From: Clostridiaceae bacterium OM02-2AC
GTDB taxonomy: Bacteria > Bacillota_I > Bacilli_A > Erysipelotrichales > Erysipelotrichaceae
Direction: 5' to 3'
Length of the DNA: 64,000 nt
Assembly: GCA_003481775.1 (NCBI GenBank)
Contig: QULU01000023.1
Coordinates: forward strand, 13,578-77,577
This document shows, in pieces, positions 24,153-33,341 of the stretch; position 1 is the first letter of the stretch, and each line of letters opens with the position of its first letter. The notes beneath the pieces were generated by a model. It worked only from the letters and a program-made list of their open reading frames with translations. It searched no databases and had not been told where the DNA came from. The translations under genes were made by a program, and so were the position numbers.

Positions 24153-26627
24153 TCACGCTTTGGTCCCCGCTACTTCATCCGGTCTTGTGGTAAGCACGCT
24201 GTACAAGAGTGTGTCCTTCGGGAAGTGGTCCACAAAAGGGATGATCACATTTCCAAAGAACAAAAGCCCCTCGCCGGGACCGGAATGGGTCACATACGAA
24301 AGCTGGTGCGGGGAGATTCCCAACTGCTTTGCCAAAATCTGACGGTCTCCCTGGGCCTGGTTGAGCATATAGATAAAGTCCGAGTTCTCAAAAATATTTT
24401 CGATCTCACGGGAAGCCAGAAGGTCCTTGACATTCTGCGTTAAACCTGATGGAATTCCGCCCCATTTACGGAAGCGTTTCCAGATCTCCACGCTGAAACT
24501 TCCTGTCTGCCCTTTCAAAAGAAGATGGAATTCGTCGATATAGAACCAGGTTGTTTTATGTTTGGAGCGATTGGCCGTGACACGGTTCCACACCGCATCC
24601 TGCATGATCAAAAGCCCGATTTCCTTTAAGGCTTTTCCCAGTGACTTAAGCTGGAAACACAGTACCCGGTGTTTATCCATCTGGATATTGGAACGGTGGT
24701 TGAACACGTTAAGGGAACCATTGACATAGATTTCCAGCGCCGTTGCGATATTCTGTGCCTCCGGTTCAGACTGTTTCAAAAGCAGCTCGTAAAGATCACC
24801 TAAGATCGGCATATTTTCCGGGCACGGGTCCTGCAGGTATTCCCGGTACACCAGTCTGGTACAACGGTCGATGATCGTCCTTTCAATGGGGGAAAGTCCT
24901 TCTTTGCCGCCGATGATAAGGTCACACAGCGACAGGATAAAATCACTTTTCAAAGTGATCGGGTTTTCATCATCGGAATAGTCCAGATTGATGTCCATCG
25001 GGTTGATGTAGTTCGTGGAAGTAGGGGAAATATCAATGACCTGCCCCTGGGAACCGAACTGCTGTACCAGCGGCCCATACTCATTTTCCGGGTCGGCGAT
25101 AATGATGTCGTCCTCCGTCAGAAGGAACACATTGACGATCTCACGCTTGGCAGAGAAAGATTTGCCGCTTCCTGGGGTACCGAGAAACAGCCCATTGGGG
25201 TTTTTCAGCGTTTTTCTGTTCGCCATGATCAAGTTATTGGAAAGGGCGTTCAGGCCGTAATACAATGCCTCGCCCTCCTGGAACAGTTCACAGGTGGTAA
25301 ACGGTACAAAGATCGCTGTGCTGCTGGTCGTAAGCCCGCGCTCAATCTCAATCTGGTTCGTACCAAGAGCAAGCGAGGACATAAGCCCCTGTTCCTGCTG
25401 GTAATCCAGCCGTTTTAAGGCACAGTTGTATTTCTGTGCCACACCCGAAGCGGCAAAAATATCATTGAACAGCTTCTGACGTTTGGCAGCGATATTTTCC
25501 ACCAGTACCGTCACAAGGAACATGCGCTCATTGCGGCTCTGTAAATCCTGCAAAAGATTTTTGGCTTCTTCTCCATAGGTGGCAAGGTCGGTGGGAATGA
25601 TGTCCATGTCATACCCAGATCGGACCGCTTTCTTTTGTTCCTCAATGGTCATTTTCTGCAGGTCCGACATTTTACGCTTGATGTTTCGGATCGCCTGCGC
25701 CTGGTCGATAGACTGGATATGCAGGTTGACGGTCACGGCGTCGTTTAAGTCAAGAAGATCCGCTAAAAGCCGGTCGGTAAGCTCCGGCGCCAAAATCTGC
25801 AAAAAGGAGACAGCACCGGAATGATCGCCTACCCGGAATGTCTTTCCATCCTTTGAAAAAGACAGCCCGGATGGGGAAATGAAGTCTTTGGTAGAAAGAC
25901 CGGTCTTAGGCAGATCCGACCACTGGAAATGAAACTTTTCCTGACCGTCCGGGTGAAGCTGGCTGTGAAGAAGCTCCAGACGTTCCAGTCCGTTTAAGGA
26001 TCTTGCCTGGACTCCAAGGGTCTTGAAATTTGCCAGCACATCCGTTTCAATGCGTTCCAGACGCATTTTAGCAGTACGCAGGTCATCTGCCTCGATCCCA
26101 AAGGTAATGTATTTACGTTTGGTGAGACCGTTATTTCCTTTCTGCAACTGGTTCTTTAACATATCCCCGTATTCCCTGCGGATTCCGTCATACTCGTCGC
26201 CGCGGGGAGGGATGTCAATGCTTCTGGTAAAATCCTGCATATTGGCCCGCTGGTTGATAAAGGTAAGCTGCACATGGATCGAGGCGTCGAAGTAATTTAA
26301 GAAATCGCAGTAACCCTCGAAGATCTGTGCTTTATCATCTGCCTGTGCAAGCTGATAGTTAATATCAAAAAACTGCACCGTTTTGGTGTAAAGGGTATCA
26401 GTCAGCCGGCAGATCCCATCCCGGTACATTTCACGGTAGGGAATGCTCTGCTGGACCGTCTGCGGGGCATCTGCTTTCAGCCCGGCAAAAAAGCCGCCTT
26501 TTTTAGACGGCTTGGAACGGGCAGACTTAGTTTTGCCCTGCTTTGCATCGGCTCTGGTCTTTTTGGCCTGCCTGATGTTTTTTTGCAGACGCTTTTCCTG
26601 AGCTTCCTGCTGCTTGTTTTTTGGCAA
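24153..26627 (-). CDS. VirB4-like conjugation ATPase
   Basis: 824 residues; the cytosolic motor of the type IV secretion machine. A basic N-terminus (KRLQKNIRQAKKTRADAKQ) is followed by the VirB4 N-domain (CRLTDTLYTKTVQFFDINY). The P-loop GTPGSGKSFSAKRE is near residue 480 and the Walker B TTWFYIDEFHLLL near 690, then GGIPSGLTQNVKDLL, all typical of the TraE/VirB4 family. It overlaps the prgI gene by about 100 bases in another frame, an unusually long overlap, so the functional start may be somewhat later than the first ATG. Confidence 0.9.
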   Translation of the reverse strand: MPKNKQQEAQEKRLQKNIRQAKKTRADAKQGKTKSARSKPSKKGGFFAGLKADAPQTVQQSIPYREMYRDGICRLTDTLYTKTVQFFDINYQLAQADDKAQIFEGYCDFLNYFDASIHVQLTFINQRANMQDFTRSIDIPPRGDEYDGIRREYGDMLKNQLQKGNNGLTKRKYITFGIEADDLRTAKMRLERIETDVLANFKTLGVQARSLNGLERLELLHSQLHPDGQEKFHFQWSDLPKTGLSTKDFISPSGLSFSKDGKTFRVGDHSGAVSFLQILAPELTDRLLADLLDLNDAVTVNLHIQSIDQAQAIRNIKRKMSDLQKMTIEEQKKAVRSGYDMDIIPTDLATYGEEAKNLLQDLQSRNERMFLVTVLVENIAAKRQKLFNDIFAASGVAQKYNCALKRLDYQQEQGLMSSLALGTNQIEIERGLTTSSTAIFVPFTTCELFQEGEALYYGLNALSNNLIMANRKTLKNPNGLFLGTPGSGKSFSAKREIVNVFLLTEDDIIIADPENEYGPLVQQFGSQGQVIDISPTSTNYINPMDINLDYSDDENPITLKSDFILSLCDLIIGGKEGLSPIERTIIDRCTRLVYREYLQDPCPENMPILGDLYELLLKQSEPEAQNIATALEIYVNGSLNVFNHRSNIQMDKHRVLCFQLKSLGKALKEIGLLIMQDAVWNRVTANRSKHKTTWFYIDEFHLLLKGQTGSFSVEIWKRFRKWGGIPSGLTQNVKDLLASREIENIFENSDFIYMLNQAQGDRQILAKQLGISPHQLSYVTHSGPGEGLLFFGNVIIPFVDHFPKDTLLYSVLTTRPDEVAGTKA

Positions 26628-26961
26628 TCTTTGTAACCTCCTTCTTTGACATAGATTTATACAGGTTATCCGTCCTGTATGGACGGTCCTTCGGCCAGAG
26701 CTTATAACGGAGCCGGTTCTTCAAAATCTTTTCTGCCGGCTGCCCGTCACGCTCATACATGGCGAAGAAGAAAAAGGGCATCATCAGCCCGATCATCAAA
26801 AGTACAGCCGCCGAGTTCCCGATCGCCCCGCGGGTAAAGAAATACACCGGAAGGCCGACAAGCCCGGCAAGGCTGAAACAAATAAGCTGGCGCTTCGTCA
26901 GATTGAAGGCCAGCTTGGTCTTAACTTTGGTTAAATCCTTTGGTACAGGTACATAAGGCAT
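26527..26961 (-). CDS. PrgI-family transfer membrane protein
   Basis: 144 residues: MPYVPVPKDLTKVKTKLAFNL is the PrgI family opening, followed by two membrane helices (about 27-45, 50-70, the second rich in Phe), a loop YERDGQPAEKILKNRLRY and a very basic tail (from about 105). PrgI-type proteins correspond to VirB3 and pair with VirB4. The basic tail is the part that overlaps virB4. Confidence 0.85.
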   Translation of the reverse strand: MPYVPVPKDLTKVKTKLAFNLTKRQLICFSLAGLVGLPVYFFTRGAIGNSAAVLLMIGLMMPFFFFAMYERDGQPAEKILKNRLRYKLWPKDRPYRTDNLYKSMSKKEVTKIAKKQAAGSSGKASAKKHQAGQKDQSRCKAGQN

Positions 26962-26997
26962 CTATACACCTCCCATCGTAATATAGTTTCCGGTCCA

Positions 26998-27744
26998 TTA
27001 GCGTGCACCAAAATCGCGTACCGCTTTCTCCGCAGCCGGACATTCCCGCACTTCCTGAGCCGCATTTTGCAGCCGTGCCAGGACAGAAACAGCCGGTCCT
27101 CTCTGACACAGGTATTCCTGGCTGTCTCGGATTCCGGCAATATTTTCACGAATATCCATATCCACGTCGAACACATCCGAAACTGGCAAAAGCCAACGGT
27201 CTGCAAAGTATTTCAAAGGATTCTCAAGCGCCAGCACATCATCCAGCATTTCATCCCCGAACTCAAACTTTGTTGTCAGATAGGAATACGCCTCCTGCAT
27301 GGCTGTAATTTCAGCAGCTTTTTCAATTAAGGATTCCTTATCCTTTGACATAAGGCTTTCCCGGTAGGCAAAGTAATTCTGTCCCAGTCGTTTCATCAGG
27401 AGCGTATATTTGTCCTGTGCGGAAGGCTCGCTTGTGAAATGTTCAAATTTTTGCTCTGCATCAATTTCTTTGAGAAGATCGCAGATCGGGAAACTGTGTT
27501 CATGGTTATTTTCTTCCCAACACCATCGGGCTACATCCAACGGGTCCTGAAAAGAAAGAAGCGCCTCTACTTCCGCCGGAGTAAATACATGCTCAACCTT
27601 CAGATAATAGTGGAGTTCCGAAAGTCCCTGTAACTCGTAAATACTGCCGATGTTCTGTGCATCCAGCATATCCGCATGAACCTTCAAACACTCGTCCAGC
27701 CGTTCCATAAGCAGCCGCTTTGCATCTTGTTCTATCAAAATCAC
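26998..27744 (-). CDS. Helical accessory protein, DUF3848-like
   Basis: 248 residues, acidic and helical throughout, without signal peptide. Segments such as MLDAQNIGSIYELQGLSELH, LKYFADRWLLPVSDV and DMDIRENIAGIRDSQEYLC repeat an overall plan seen in DUF3848/DUF3849-type proteins of gut conjugative elements; I am not certain of the family. It lies between the methylase gene (four-base overlap) and prgI. Function unknown; an interaction role during transfer or anti-restriction is possible. Confidence 0.5.
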   Translation of the reverse strand: MILIEQDAKRLLMERLDECLKVHADMLDAQNIGSIYELQGLSELHYYLKVEHVFTPAEVEALLSFQDPLDVARWCWEENNHEHSFPICDLLKEIDAEQKFEHFTSEPSAQDKYTLLMKRLGQNYFAYRESLMSKDKESLIEKAAEITAMQEAYSYLTTKFEFGDEMLDDVLALENPLKYFADRWLLPVSDVFDVDMDIRENIAGIRDSQEYLCQRGPAVSVLARLQNAAQEVRECPAAEKAVRDFGAR

Positions 27745-28298
27745 CCCTTTCGCTCCGGCATAGTCAGCGTACAGTTCACTTCATTGCCCCATACATCCCA
27801 GCCGGGTGTCTTTTGTCTTGCAAACAGTTCCACTCTGGGCTGATCGCCCATGAGTTTTACGATCTTATCCCGCACCTCGTCCGGTTTCTTGCTGTGCTGC
27901 TCAATATGGGAGATCACAAACTGATGGATTCCCGCACATTGGCGTTTCGGACGGCCTCTGGTTGCCAGCAGGCAGACCTCCGCGTTTGAGCGGGTCCAAA
28001 AGCCCATGCCATAAAACCAGCTATCCGCTTTCCGGTTCTGTTTGAGCCATAGAAAAGCCAGCGTTTTATATTTGAATCCACAGGCATCGATCACCCGGAA
28101 GGCTTCATTGAGCTGCGGGAAGGTCGCCCACAGAAAAAGGGCACTGTCTTTTGCGGCAAGTTCCGATACCGGCAGGGCACAGATTTCTTCAATGCTCATT
28201 GTGGGGTAATGGTTTTCCGCAACGCCGCTTCCATGTTTCCTGTCATAATGCCAGGGCGGATCGGCATAGATAATGCCGTACTGTTTCGTTTCCGGCAT
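27741..28298 (-). CDS. MT-A70-family adenine methyltransferase
   Basis: 185 residues. The motif IIYADPPWHYDRK (DPPW catalytic signature) is at the N-terminus and FLWATFPQLNEAFRVIDACGF, LAFLWLKQNR and RSNAEVCLLATRGRP follow, the normal MT-A70 order. It should methylate the N6 of adenine in DNA. Inside a transfer operon the likely use is to modify element DNA against restriction in the recipient, or regulation. It overlaps both neighbours by a few bases, so all three are coupled. Confidence 0.88.
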   Translation of the reverse strand: MPETKQYGIIYADPPWHYDRKHGSGVAENHYPTMSIEEICALPVSELAAKDSALFLWATFPQLNEAFRVIDACGFKYKTLAFLWLKQNRKADSWFYGMGFWTRSNAEVCLLATRGRPKRQCAGIHQFVISHIEQHSKKPDEVRDKIVKLMGDQPRVELFARQKTPGWDVWGNEVNCTLTMPERKG

Positions 28299-28750
28299 TA
28301 GCGAGCCTGCTCATTCTTAGATGTGGCCGGTTTGGCCGGCTGTTCTTTGACCTTACCGGCATTTTCTTTCAATGCACCGGTCAGGGAAGGTTTTTCCGCT
28401 GCTCCCTTTGTCGCTTCAAGAGTTGCCTGCAAATTTTCAATAGCCTGCCCGTACCCATCGATTAAGGCATCGTTGAGCTGCTTGCGGAACTCTGCCGTAA
28501 CCGGCCAGCAGACATCTTTCCAGTTGCCTCCCTTATCCTGGGTTGCGGGCATATTGACATACAGCCCCTTTTCACTGGAACAGATACGGAAGCCGTCAAT
28601 CTTAAAGCATCCGCCAATCGTAACATTGGCAAACGCCAGCAGGTTTCCCATTGGGGCGATCGGACGCACGCGGACATCCAGCTTCATGCCGTTTGCCATT
28701 TCCGGCGTCTGTGTCTCCGGCGCCATTTTTTCTGTATTGGTTTTACTCAT
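28298..28750 (-). CDS. SpoVG-domain protein
   Basis: 150 residues. The core KLDVRVRPIAPMGNLLAFANV, then IDGFRICSSEKGLYVNMPA and VCWPVTAEFRKQLNDALID, is the SpoVG fold, a small nucleic-acid-binding domain. The rest is a Lys/Pro/Ala-rich tail. SpoVG-like genes are usual in Tn1549-like operons; they may act as regulators of the element. Ribosome site AAGGAGG precedes the ATG. Confidence 0.85.
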   Translation of the reverse strand: MSKTNTEKMAPETQTPEMANGMKLDVRVRPIAPMGNLLAFANVTIGGCFKIDGFRICSSEKGLYVNMPATQDKGGNWKDVCWPVTAEFRKQLNDALIDGYGQAIENLQATLEATKGAAEKPSLTGALKENAGKVKEQPAKPATSKNEQAR

Positions 28751-28788
28751 ATATAAAATCCTCCTTTTTAGAATTGGTTTTGTTCATG

Positions 28789-29652
28789 CTATCTTGCATT
28801 AAATATGGATTTGGATAACGAACCTGTCTTAAACAGGGCAAAAGCCAGCAGTACCGTATAACCCGCCGTTCCCCAGATCGCGCCGTGCACGTCGCCGGAC
28901 GATGGGATAGACTGGACCAGCACTGCATAAATGGCAACACAGATCAGGATCAAAAACCCCTGAAAGCCCAGGGCAAAAAGGGAACGCAGATACCCGGTTC
29001 CCATTTGTCCCCATTCCCGGTTTGCCATTGTGGAAAACGGGATCGGTGCAAGGCTCACGGTTAAATAAATCTCGATCATACGGCCATATACAATGACAAA
29101 GATCACGATGGACAGTACCCACATACACAGATTGATGATGTTGGTTTCCAGCCACAGTCCAATCAGTTCCCACATTCCCATTGCTTCAAGCTGGGTTTTC
29201 AGATCAGACAACGCCGCCTGCACATCCAGGTTCCCGTTTATGACACCGGCACTTTGCGACACCACATTTTGGGCCACATCAAAGACCGCCATCACAATCG
29301 TAAAACAGTTGGTGAGCAGGTAAGTGGCAACAAAAGTCTTGAAAATCCACTTGAAGATGTTGAATGTATCGAATTCGTGCATGTTGTTCTTTTCGAGAAT
29401 CATCTGGATCAGTTCATACACCAGAACAAAGGTCAGGATCATGCCCGCAATGGGAATGACGACGGTTTCTGAAAGATTCTGAATCATGGAAAACACGCCG
29501 CCATTCCAGCCCTGCGGGGTCTGTCCTACCTGATTTGCCACATCCGCAACCTGATTGTTGACGGAGTTGAAAATACTGGTGTACTGTCCGGTGATCGCAT
29601 CGATCAGGCCCTCTTTAATCCAGTCTGTTATCCATTCAAACAGACTGCCCAT
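28789..29652 (-). CDS. TrbL/VirB6-like transfer membrane protein
   Basis: 287 residues with about six membrane helices (near 60-85, 108-128, 170-198, 200-222, 232-255, 262-280) after an N-terminal segment GSLFEWITDWIKEGLIDAITG. This matches the polytopic VirB6/TrbL component of the mating channel in these elements. In relatives it directly follows maff2; here only the last third of maff2 remains beside it (29663-29746). Confidence 0.85.
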   Translation of the reverse strand: MGSLFEWITDWIKEGLIDAITGQYTSIFNSVNNQVADVANQVGQTPQGWNGGVFSMIQNLSETVVIPIAGMILTFVLVYELIQMILEKNNMHEFDTFNIFKWIFKTFVATYLLTNCFTIVMAVFDVAQNVVSQSAGVINGNLDVQAALSDLKTQLEAMGMWELIGLWLETNIINLCMWVLSIVIFVIVYGRMIEIYLTVSLAPIPFSTMANREWGQMGTGYLRSLFALGFQGFLILICVAIYAVLVQSIPSSGDVHGAIWGTAGYTVLLAFALFKTGSLSKSIFNAR

Positions 29653-29662
29653 AAGTCAGCCC

Positions 29663-29746
29663 TTAACCGAACAGGCCGGAAAGCAGCGGGATCAGCGTTG
29701 CACCAACCAGAGCGATACCTCCGCCTGCCATAAGCTGTTTTATCCC
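29663..29746 (-). pseudogene. maff2: maff2, C-terminal fragment
   Basis: On the minus strand this reads GIKQLMAGGGIALVGATLIP... and stops, the second membrane helix of Maff2. It joins in frame and in sense to the fragment at 39904-40062, which ends at the same GIKQ(F)MA. The gene was split by the 10-kb element between them. Without a start it is not translated as such. Confidence 0.85.
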
Positions 29747-29747
29747 C
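29727..29747. repeat. attL-like 21-bp repeat in maff2
   Basis: GCCATAAGCTGTTTTATCCCC matches the 21 bp at 39911-39931 at 17 of 21 positions. The two copies mark the edges of the inserted element; the mismatches suggest a serine recombinase that tolerates divergent targets within a conserved gene. Confidence 0.7.
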
Positions 29748-29836
29748 AATTAGGTGTAAAACTCTGCTCGATGGCGGGCGGCGGCGTACAAAAAATCTAT
29801 ATGATGTTTTTAAGAGAACCGTCCCAGCGGGACAGG

Positions 29837-31507
29837 TCAGGCAGTGACCTGTTCCACCTCCGGGATGGGTTTGAGATTAAAATGAATTTCGATAGAAATG
29901 TGTCTTGTTTTATCTTCGTCAATGCGCTCATGCACGACGATTTCTTTGATTAAGCGGTTAAGGGTGGCTGCGTCCAGCTCTGTGATGTTGGCGTATTCCT
30001 GAATGGCTTCCACCCATTGTTTTGCGTCATTGGCAAGCTGGACTTCATCAGACAGCCGCTTTCTGCCCTCGGACACTTTTGCTTTAAGCTCCGTCTGCTC
30101 GGTCTGTGTCTTTTCCAGCATGGTGTTGAAATTCTGCTCACTGATACGCCCTGCAATCATATCCTCATAAAGCCGCATGACCATTTTGTCCAGAACCTCA
30201 ATCCGTTCCTCGTCCCTTGTAAGGGAGCGTTCCATTGCTTCCCGCTGTTCCCGCTGCTCTGCTTCACAGGTATTGGTCAGGCGGTCGGCAACCGCTTCCC
30301 CGTCCATCAGGGCAGCTCTGGCACATTCCCGGATTTTCCGCAGCACATGGCTGTAAAGGGTGTCATAGTCAATCCGGTGCTGGGTGCAGTGGTTCTTTCC
30401 AAAGGCATTGTAGGTCTTGCAGGAGTATATCCGCTGGGGATGTTTTGCGTTTGTGTAGCGTATCGTCAGCGACTTCCCACACTCGCCGCATTTTATCAGT
30501 CCGGCAAACAGGCTGATTTCATTGGTCTGCCCCGGACGCTGGCGGGATTTCAGCTTGTTCTGCACAATGTCAAAGCTCATGCGGTCAATCAGCGGTTCAT
30601 GCTGTCCCTCCACCACAATCCAGTCCTCCGGCTTCTTTTCCCCAATCGTGCCGATTTTGAAGCGGTAGTCCTTTTTCTGGGAAGCAATCGCCCCAGTGTA
30701 GACGGGATTCATCAAAAGGTCTTTGATAACGGAGAAGTCCCACATATACCGCCCATTTTCCGGGTCTTTCTTTTCCCATTTGGTACGGGTATTGCGAAGC
30801 CCCCGTTCCCGGTTCCACCATGTGGGGCAGGGGATTTTTTCTTCCTCCAGCCGTCTGCGGATATAGTTCGGACCATGACCGTTCAGGGCATATCCGAAAA
30901 TCAGCCGCACAATCGGGGCGGTTTCCTCGTCAATGAGCAGATGGTTTTTGTCCTCTGGGTCTTTCCGATATCCAAACGGGGCAAGACACCCGGTAAACTG
31001 TCCTTTCTGCGCTTTCAGAAGATAAGAGGAATGGACTTTCTTGGAAATATCCTTGCTGTACATCTCGTTCAGGATATTCTTGAACGGGGCAATATCGTTG
31101 TTATCACGCAGGGTGTCGATACCGTCATTCATGGCGATATAGCGGACACCGCTTCTTGGGAAAAAGTCCTCAATCAAATGCCCGGTTTGCAGATAGTTAC
31201 GCCCCAGTCGGCTGAGGTCTTTCGTGATGACAAGGTTGATTTGCCTGCGCTCAATGGCTCTCAACATTCTCTGTAAATCAGGACGCTCCATATTAAGACC
31301 TGTGAAGCCATCGTCCTGATAGACTGCTACAACCTCCCATCCCTGCTTTTCGCAGTATTTTTCCAGCATATCCCGCTGGTTGGCGATACTGGCACTTTCG
31401 CCTTGCAGGTCATCGTCCTTTGACAGCCTGCAATAGACCGCCGCACGATAGCCCCCGGCAAGTGCCTTTCCGATTGTTCTGTATTCCATTTCGTTCATCA
31501 TAGCCAT
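29837..31507 (-). CDS. Large serine recombinase of the maff2 element
   Basis: 556 residues; integrase of the inserted element. The catalytic Ser29 is in AVYCRLSKDDD, followed by DDGFTGLNMERP and TKDLSRLGRNYLQTG. The recombinase domain (about 175-300) contains PFGYRKDPEDKNHLLIDEE, then a zinc ribbon LIKCGECGKSLTIRY, a coiled coil (about 415-490) and a DUF4368-like end EIVVHERIDEDKT. It is only distantly similar to the TnpX-like protein at 6536-8458. Its stop lies 90 bases from attL. The start directly follows the stop of the small gene upstream. Confidence 0.9.
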   Translation of the reverse strand: MAMMNEMEYRTIGKALAGGYRAAVYCRLSKDDDLQGESASIANQRDMLEKYCEKQGWEVVAVYQDDGFTGLNMERPDLQRMLRAIERRQINLVITKDLSRLGRNYLQTGHLIEDFFPRSGVRYIAMNDGIDTLRDNNDIAPFKNILNEMYSKDISKKVHSSYLLKAQKGQFTGCLAPFGYRKDPEDKNHLLIDEETAPIVRLIFGYALNGHGPNYIRRRLEEEKIPCPTWWNRERGLRNTRTKWEKKDPENGRYMWDFSVIKDLLMNPVYTGAIASQKKDYRFKIGTIGEKKPEDWIVVEGQHEPLIDRMSFDIVQNKLKSRQRPGQTNEISLFAGLIKCGECGKSLTIRYTNAKHPQRIYSCKTYNAFGKNHCTQHRIDYDTLYSHVLRKIRECARAALMDGEAVADRLTNTCEAEQREQREAMERSLTRDEERIEVLDKMVMRLYEDMIAGRISEQNFNTMLEKTQTEQTELKAKVSEGRKRLSDEVQLANDAKQWVEAIQEYANITELDAATLNRLIKEIVVHERIDEDKTRHISIEIHFNLKPIPEVEQVTA

Positions 31508-31705
31508 TTACCCACACAATCCAGACGGTATCTGGCTCTTTTGAACCTCATCTTCATTATAGCCCATATCTTTCTTTTTAGCAAGATATTCTTTCGTATT
31601 TATCTTTCCGTATTTCTGGGAAATCAGGCTGACGAACACATCAGTGGCGTCCAGTTCTCCGTCAAACACAGTAGTCACATGAATCTCTGTTTTGTTTTTC
31701 GCCAT
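31508..31705 (-). CDS. Small protein upstream of the recombinase
   Basis: 65 residues, MAKNKTEIHVTTVFDGELDATDVFVSLI..., with the pattern common to short genes directly in front of serine recombinases in Lachnospiraceae elements. GGAGGATAACTGC lies before the ATG. Its stop abuts the recombinase start, suggesting translational coupling. It may help regulate recombination direction; no named family is claimed. Confidence 0.6.
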   Translation of the reverse strand: MAKNKTEIHVTTVFDGELDATDVFVSLISQKYGKINTKEYLAKKKDMGYNEDEVQKSQIPSGLCG

Positions 31706-31750
31706 AGGCAGTTATCCTCCATACATGAAAATAGCCAGACAGAGGGTGTC

Positions 31751-32030
31751 GGCAACGAAGTCCGGCAACGGGCTTCAAAAGACCTTGCAAACAATCTCAA
31801 TCTGGCACTACTTACTATTTATACTTTTCTTTTATTTTTCTGTTGTTTTGGTTGTTATAAGGGAGAAAAGCCCGGAAATAAGGGATTTTCCCCGGCAACC
31901 GGCTCGGCAACGGGATAGCAACAGGAGGTGCAACGGGCTGTCATTCTCAGAATGGAAGCTCCATCTGTTCTGTGACCTCCACAAAACCGTCCATCGTTTT
32001 TTCAGACGGGTTGCCGGAGTCCGTTGCCGG
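31751..32030. repeat. GGCAAC iteron-like repeats, candidate replication origin
   Basis: GGCAAC(G) or close variants occur at 31751, 31764, 31894, 31906, 31918 and 30 as direct copies and inverted at 32010 and 32023, within and just past the end of the helicase gene. Between them 31795-31860 is very AT-rich. Iterons plus an AT-rich segment beside a primase-helicase pair is a plausible origin for excised-form replication; there is no direct proof. Confidence 0.4.
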
Positions 32031-33341
32031 GTTTTCACGCTCCCAGCCCTTTTGTCTGCCATATTCTGAAAACATTCTTGGGTTCGGGAAGTACCGCCAG
32101 CCGGAAATGCACTGGTTCATAATCTCGTTGATTTCCCGGATTTCCCATTGCTTCGGCTCGTCAAAGGCATGGTTCAAGGCTTCCTTGTAAAGCTGCTTGG
32201 AGCAGACCATGCTCCCGGTGTACTTATCAAGATACGCCTGTATCATTCCGGCTTTGGTGTCCTCCGGCATAAAATCCCGCTGGTGTTCTTTGAGATACCG
32301 CTGCATGGCGGGGCTGAAAGCCAGCTTGAACCTGCCGCTTCGGTAAATCTCCATCGCTTCCGCCCACATCTGCCCGATATAGGCTCTGGAAGCGGCTTCG
32401 TCCTCCAAAATGTGAACCTCGGCTTGCTCCGGGTACACCATGACCGGGATAAAGCGGCGGTTGCCGGAACGGTCAAGGGGCAGGAAGTCAAGGGCATTGG
32501 AAGTGCCGCCAAACACACACTGACGGGGGCGGTCTGCCGGGTGGGTTTCATAGGGTATCTTGTAAACCTCTTTCTGCCGGCTTAAAAACGACTTGATTTC
32601 CTCAATGCTCTTGGCGTTGGCGGTTGCCATCATTTCCGACATTTCGATAATCCAGTGACCTTGCAGCTTACGGTACACATTGTCATCGTCCAGCTTCCGC
32701 AAATCATCGGAGAACCACTCGTCCCGGACTGCCAGCAGACGGAAGAAGGTGGACTTGCCAGCCCCCTGACCTCCGACCAGACAGAGCATGATTTCAAACT
32801 TGCACCCCGGCTGAAAGGCTCGTGAGATAGCGCCCAGCAGGAACAGCTTCAACGCTTCATAGGTGTAATCGTCTGCGTCAGCCCCCAAAAAGTGCCGCAG
32901 GCAGAAACGGATTCGCTCTGTCCCATCCCACACAAGGGTATTGAGATAATCCCGGATGGGATGGTACTTGTTTTCATTCGCCACAATCCCGATGGCGTTA
33001 TCAATCTTTTTCTCATTGGTAAGCCCGTAGGTTTCCTCCAGATAGAGAAGCAGATACTTCATGTCCGTATCGTTTAAGGCTGTGCTTTCTCTGTGGAAAC
33101 CGATGGGCTTTATGATGTCCTTGCGGTCGGTCAGGATGTTGTATGCGATAGCCCCGGAAAGCAGCGGGTCACGCTGGAATACGGTCAGACAGTTCCGTAT
33201 GCTCTGACGGACACCGCCTTTCTCGGTAGTTTCCAGCCCCGCCTTGATTTCCTCAACACTCTGGGGTGGCTGCATGGCGTTCATGGTGTTTTTTAGTTCT
33301 TGCTGCGTCTGCGGCGGCAAGCTCTGCCATTCGCTGTTCAA
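31947..33341 (-). CDS. VapE-family replicative helicase/primase
   Basis: 464 residues of the virulence-associated E family (superfamily 3 helicase-like). The P-loop GGQGAGKSTFFRLLA is near residue 190, then WIIEMSEMMATANAKSIEEI (Walker B region) and VFGGTSNALDFLPLDRSGNRRFIPV (sensor/arginine region). It should unwind DNA for replication of the excised element. The start lies 89 bases inside the end of the CHC2 primase gene in another frame; internal Met codons (such as at residue 20) are alternative starts. Confidence 0.88.
   Translation of the reverse strand: MNSEWQSLPPQTQQELKNTMNAMQPPQSVEEIKAGLETTEKGGVRQSIRNCLTVFQRDPLLSGAIAYNILTDRKDIIKPIGFHRESTALNDTDMKYLLLYLEETYGLTNEKKIDNAIGIVANENKYHPIRDYLNTLVWDGTERIRFCLRHFLGADADDYTYEALKLFLLGAISRAFQPGCKFEIMLCLVGGQGAGKSTFFRLLAVRDEWFSDDLRKLDDDNVYRKLQGHWIIEMSEMMATANAKSIEEIKSFLSRQKEVYKIPYETHPADRPRQCVFGGTSNALDFLPLDRSGNRRFIPVMVYPEQAEVHILEDEAASRAYIGQMWAEAMEIYRSGRFKLAFSPAMQRYLKEHQRDFMPEDTKAGMIQAYLDKYTGSMVCSKQLYKEALNHAFDEPKQWEIREINEIMNQCISGWRYFPNPRMFSEYGRQKGWERENPATDSGNPSEKTMDGFVEVTEQMELPF

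Noticed and set aside
30017..31276. Plus-strand ORF of 419 codons
   Set aside because: Antisense to the serine recombinase with clear catalytic motifs on the other strand.
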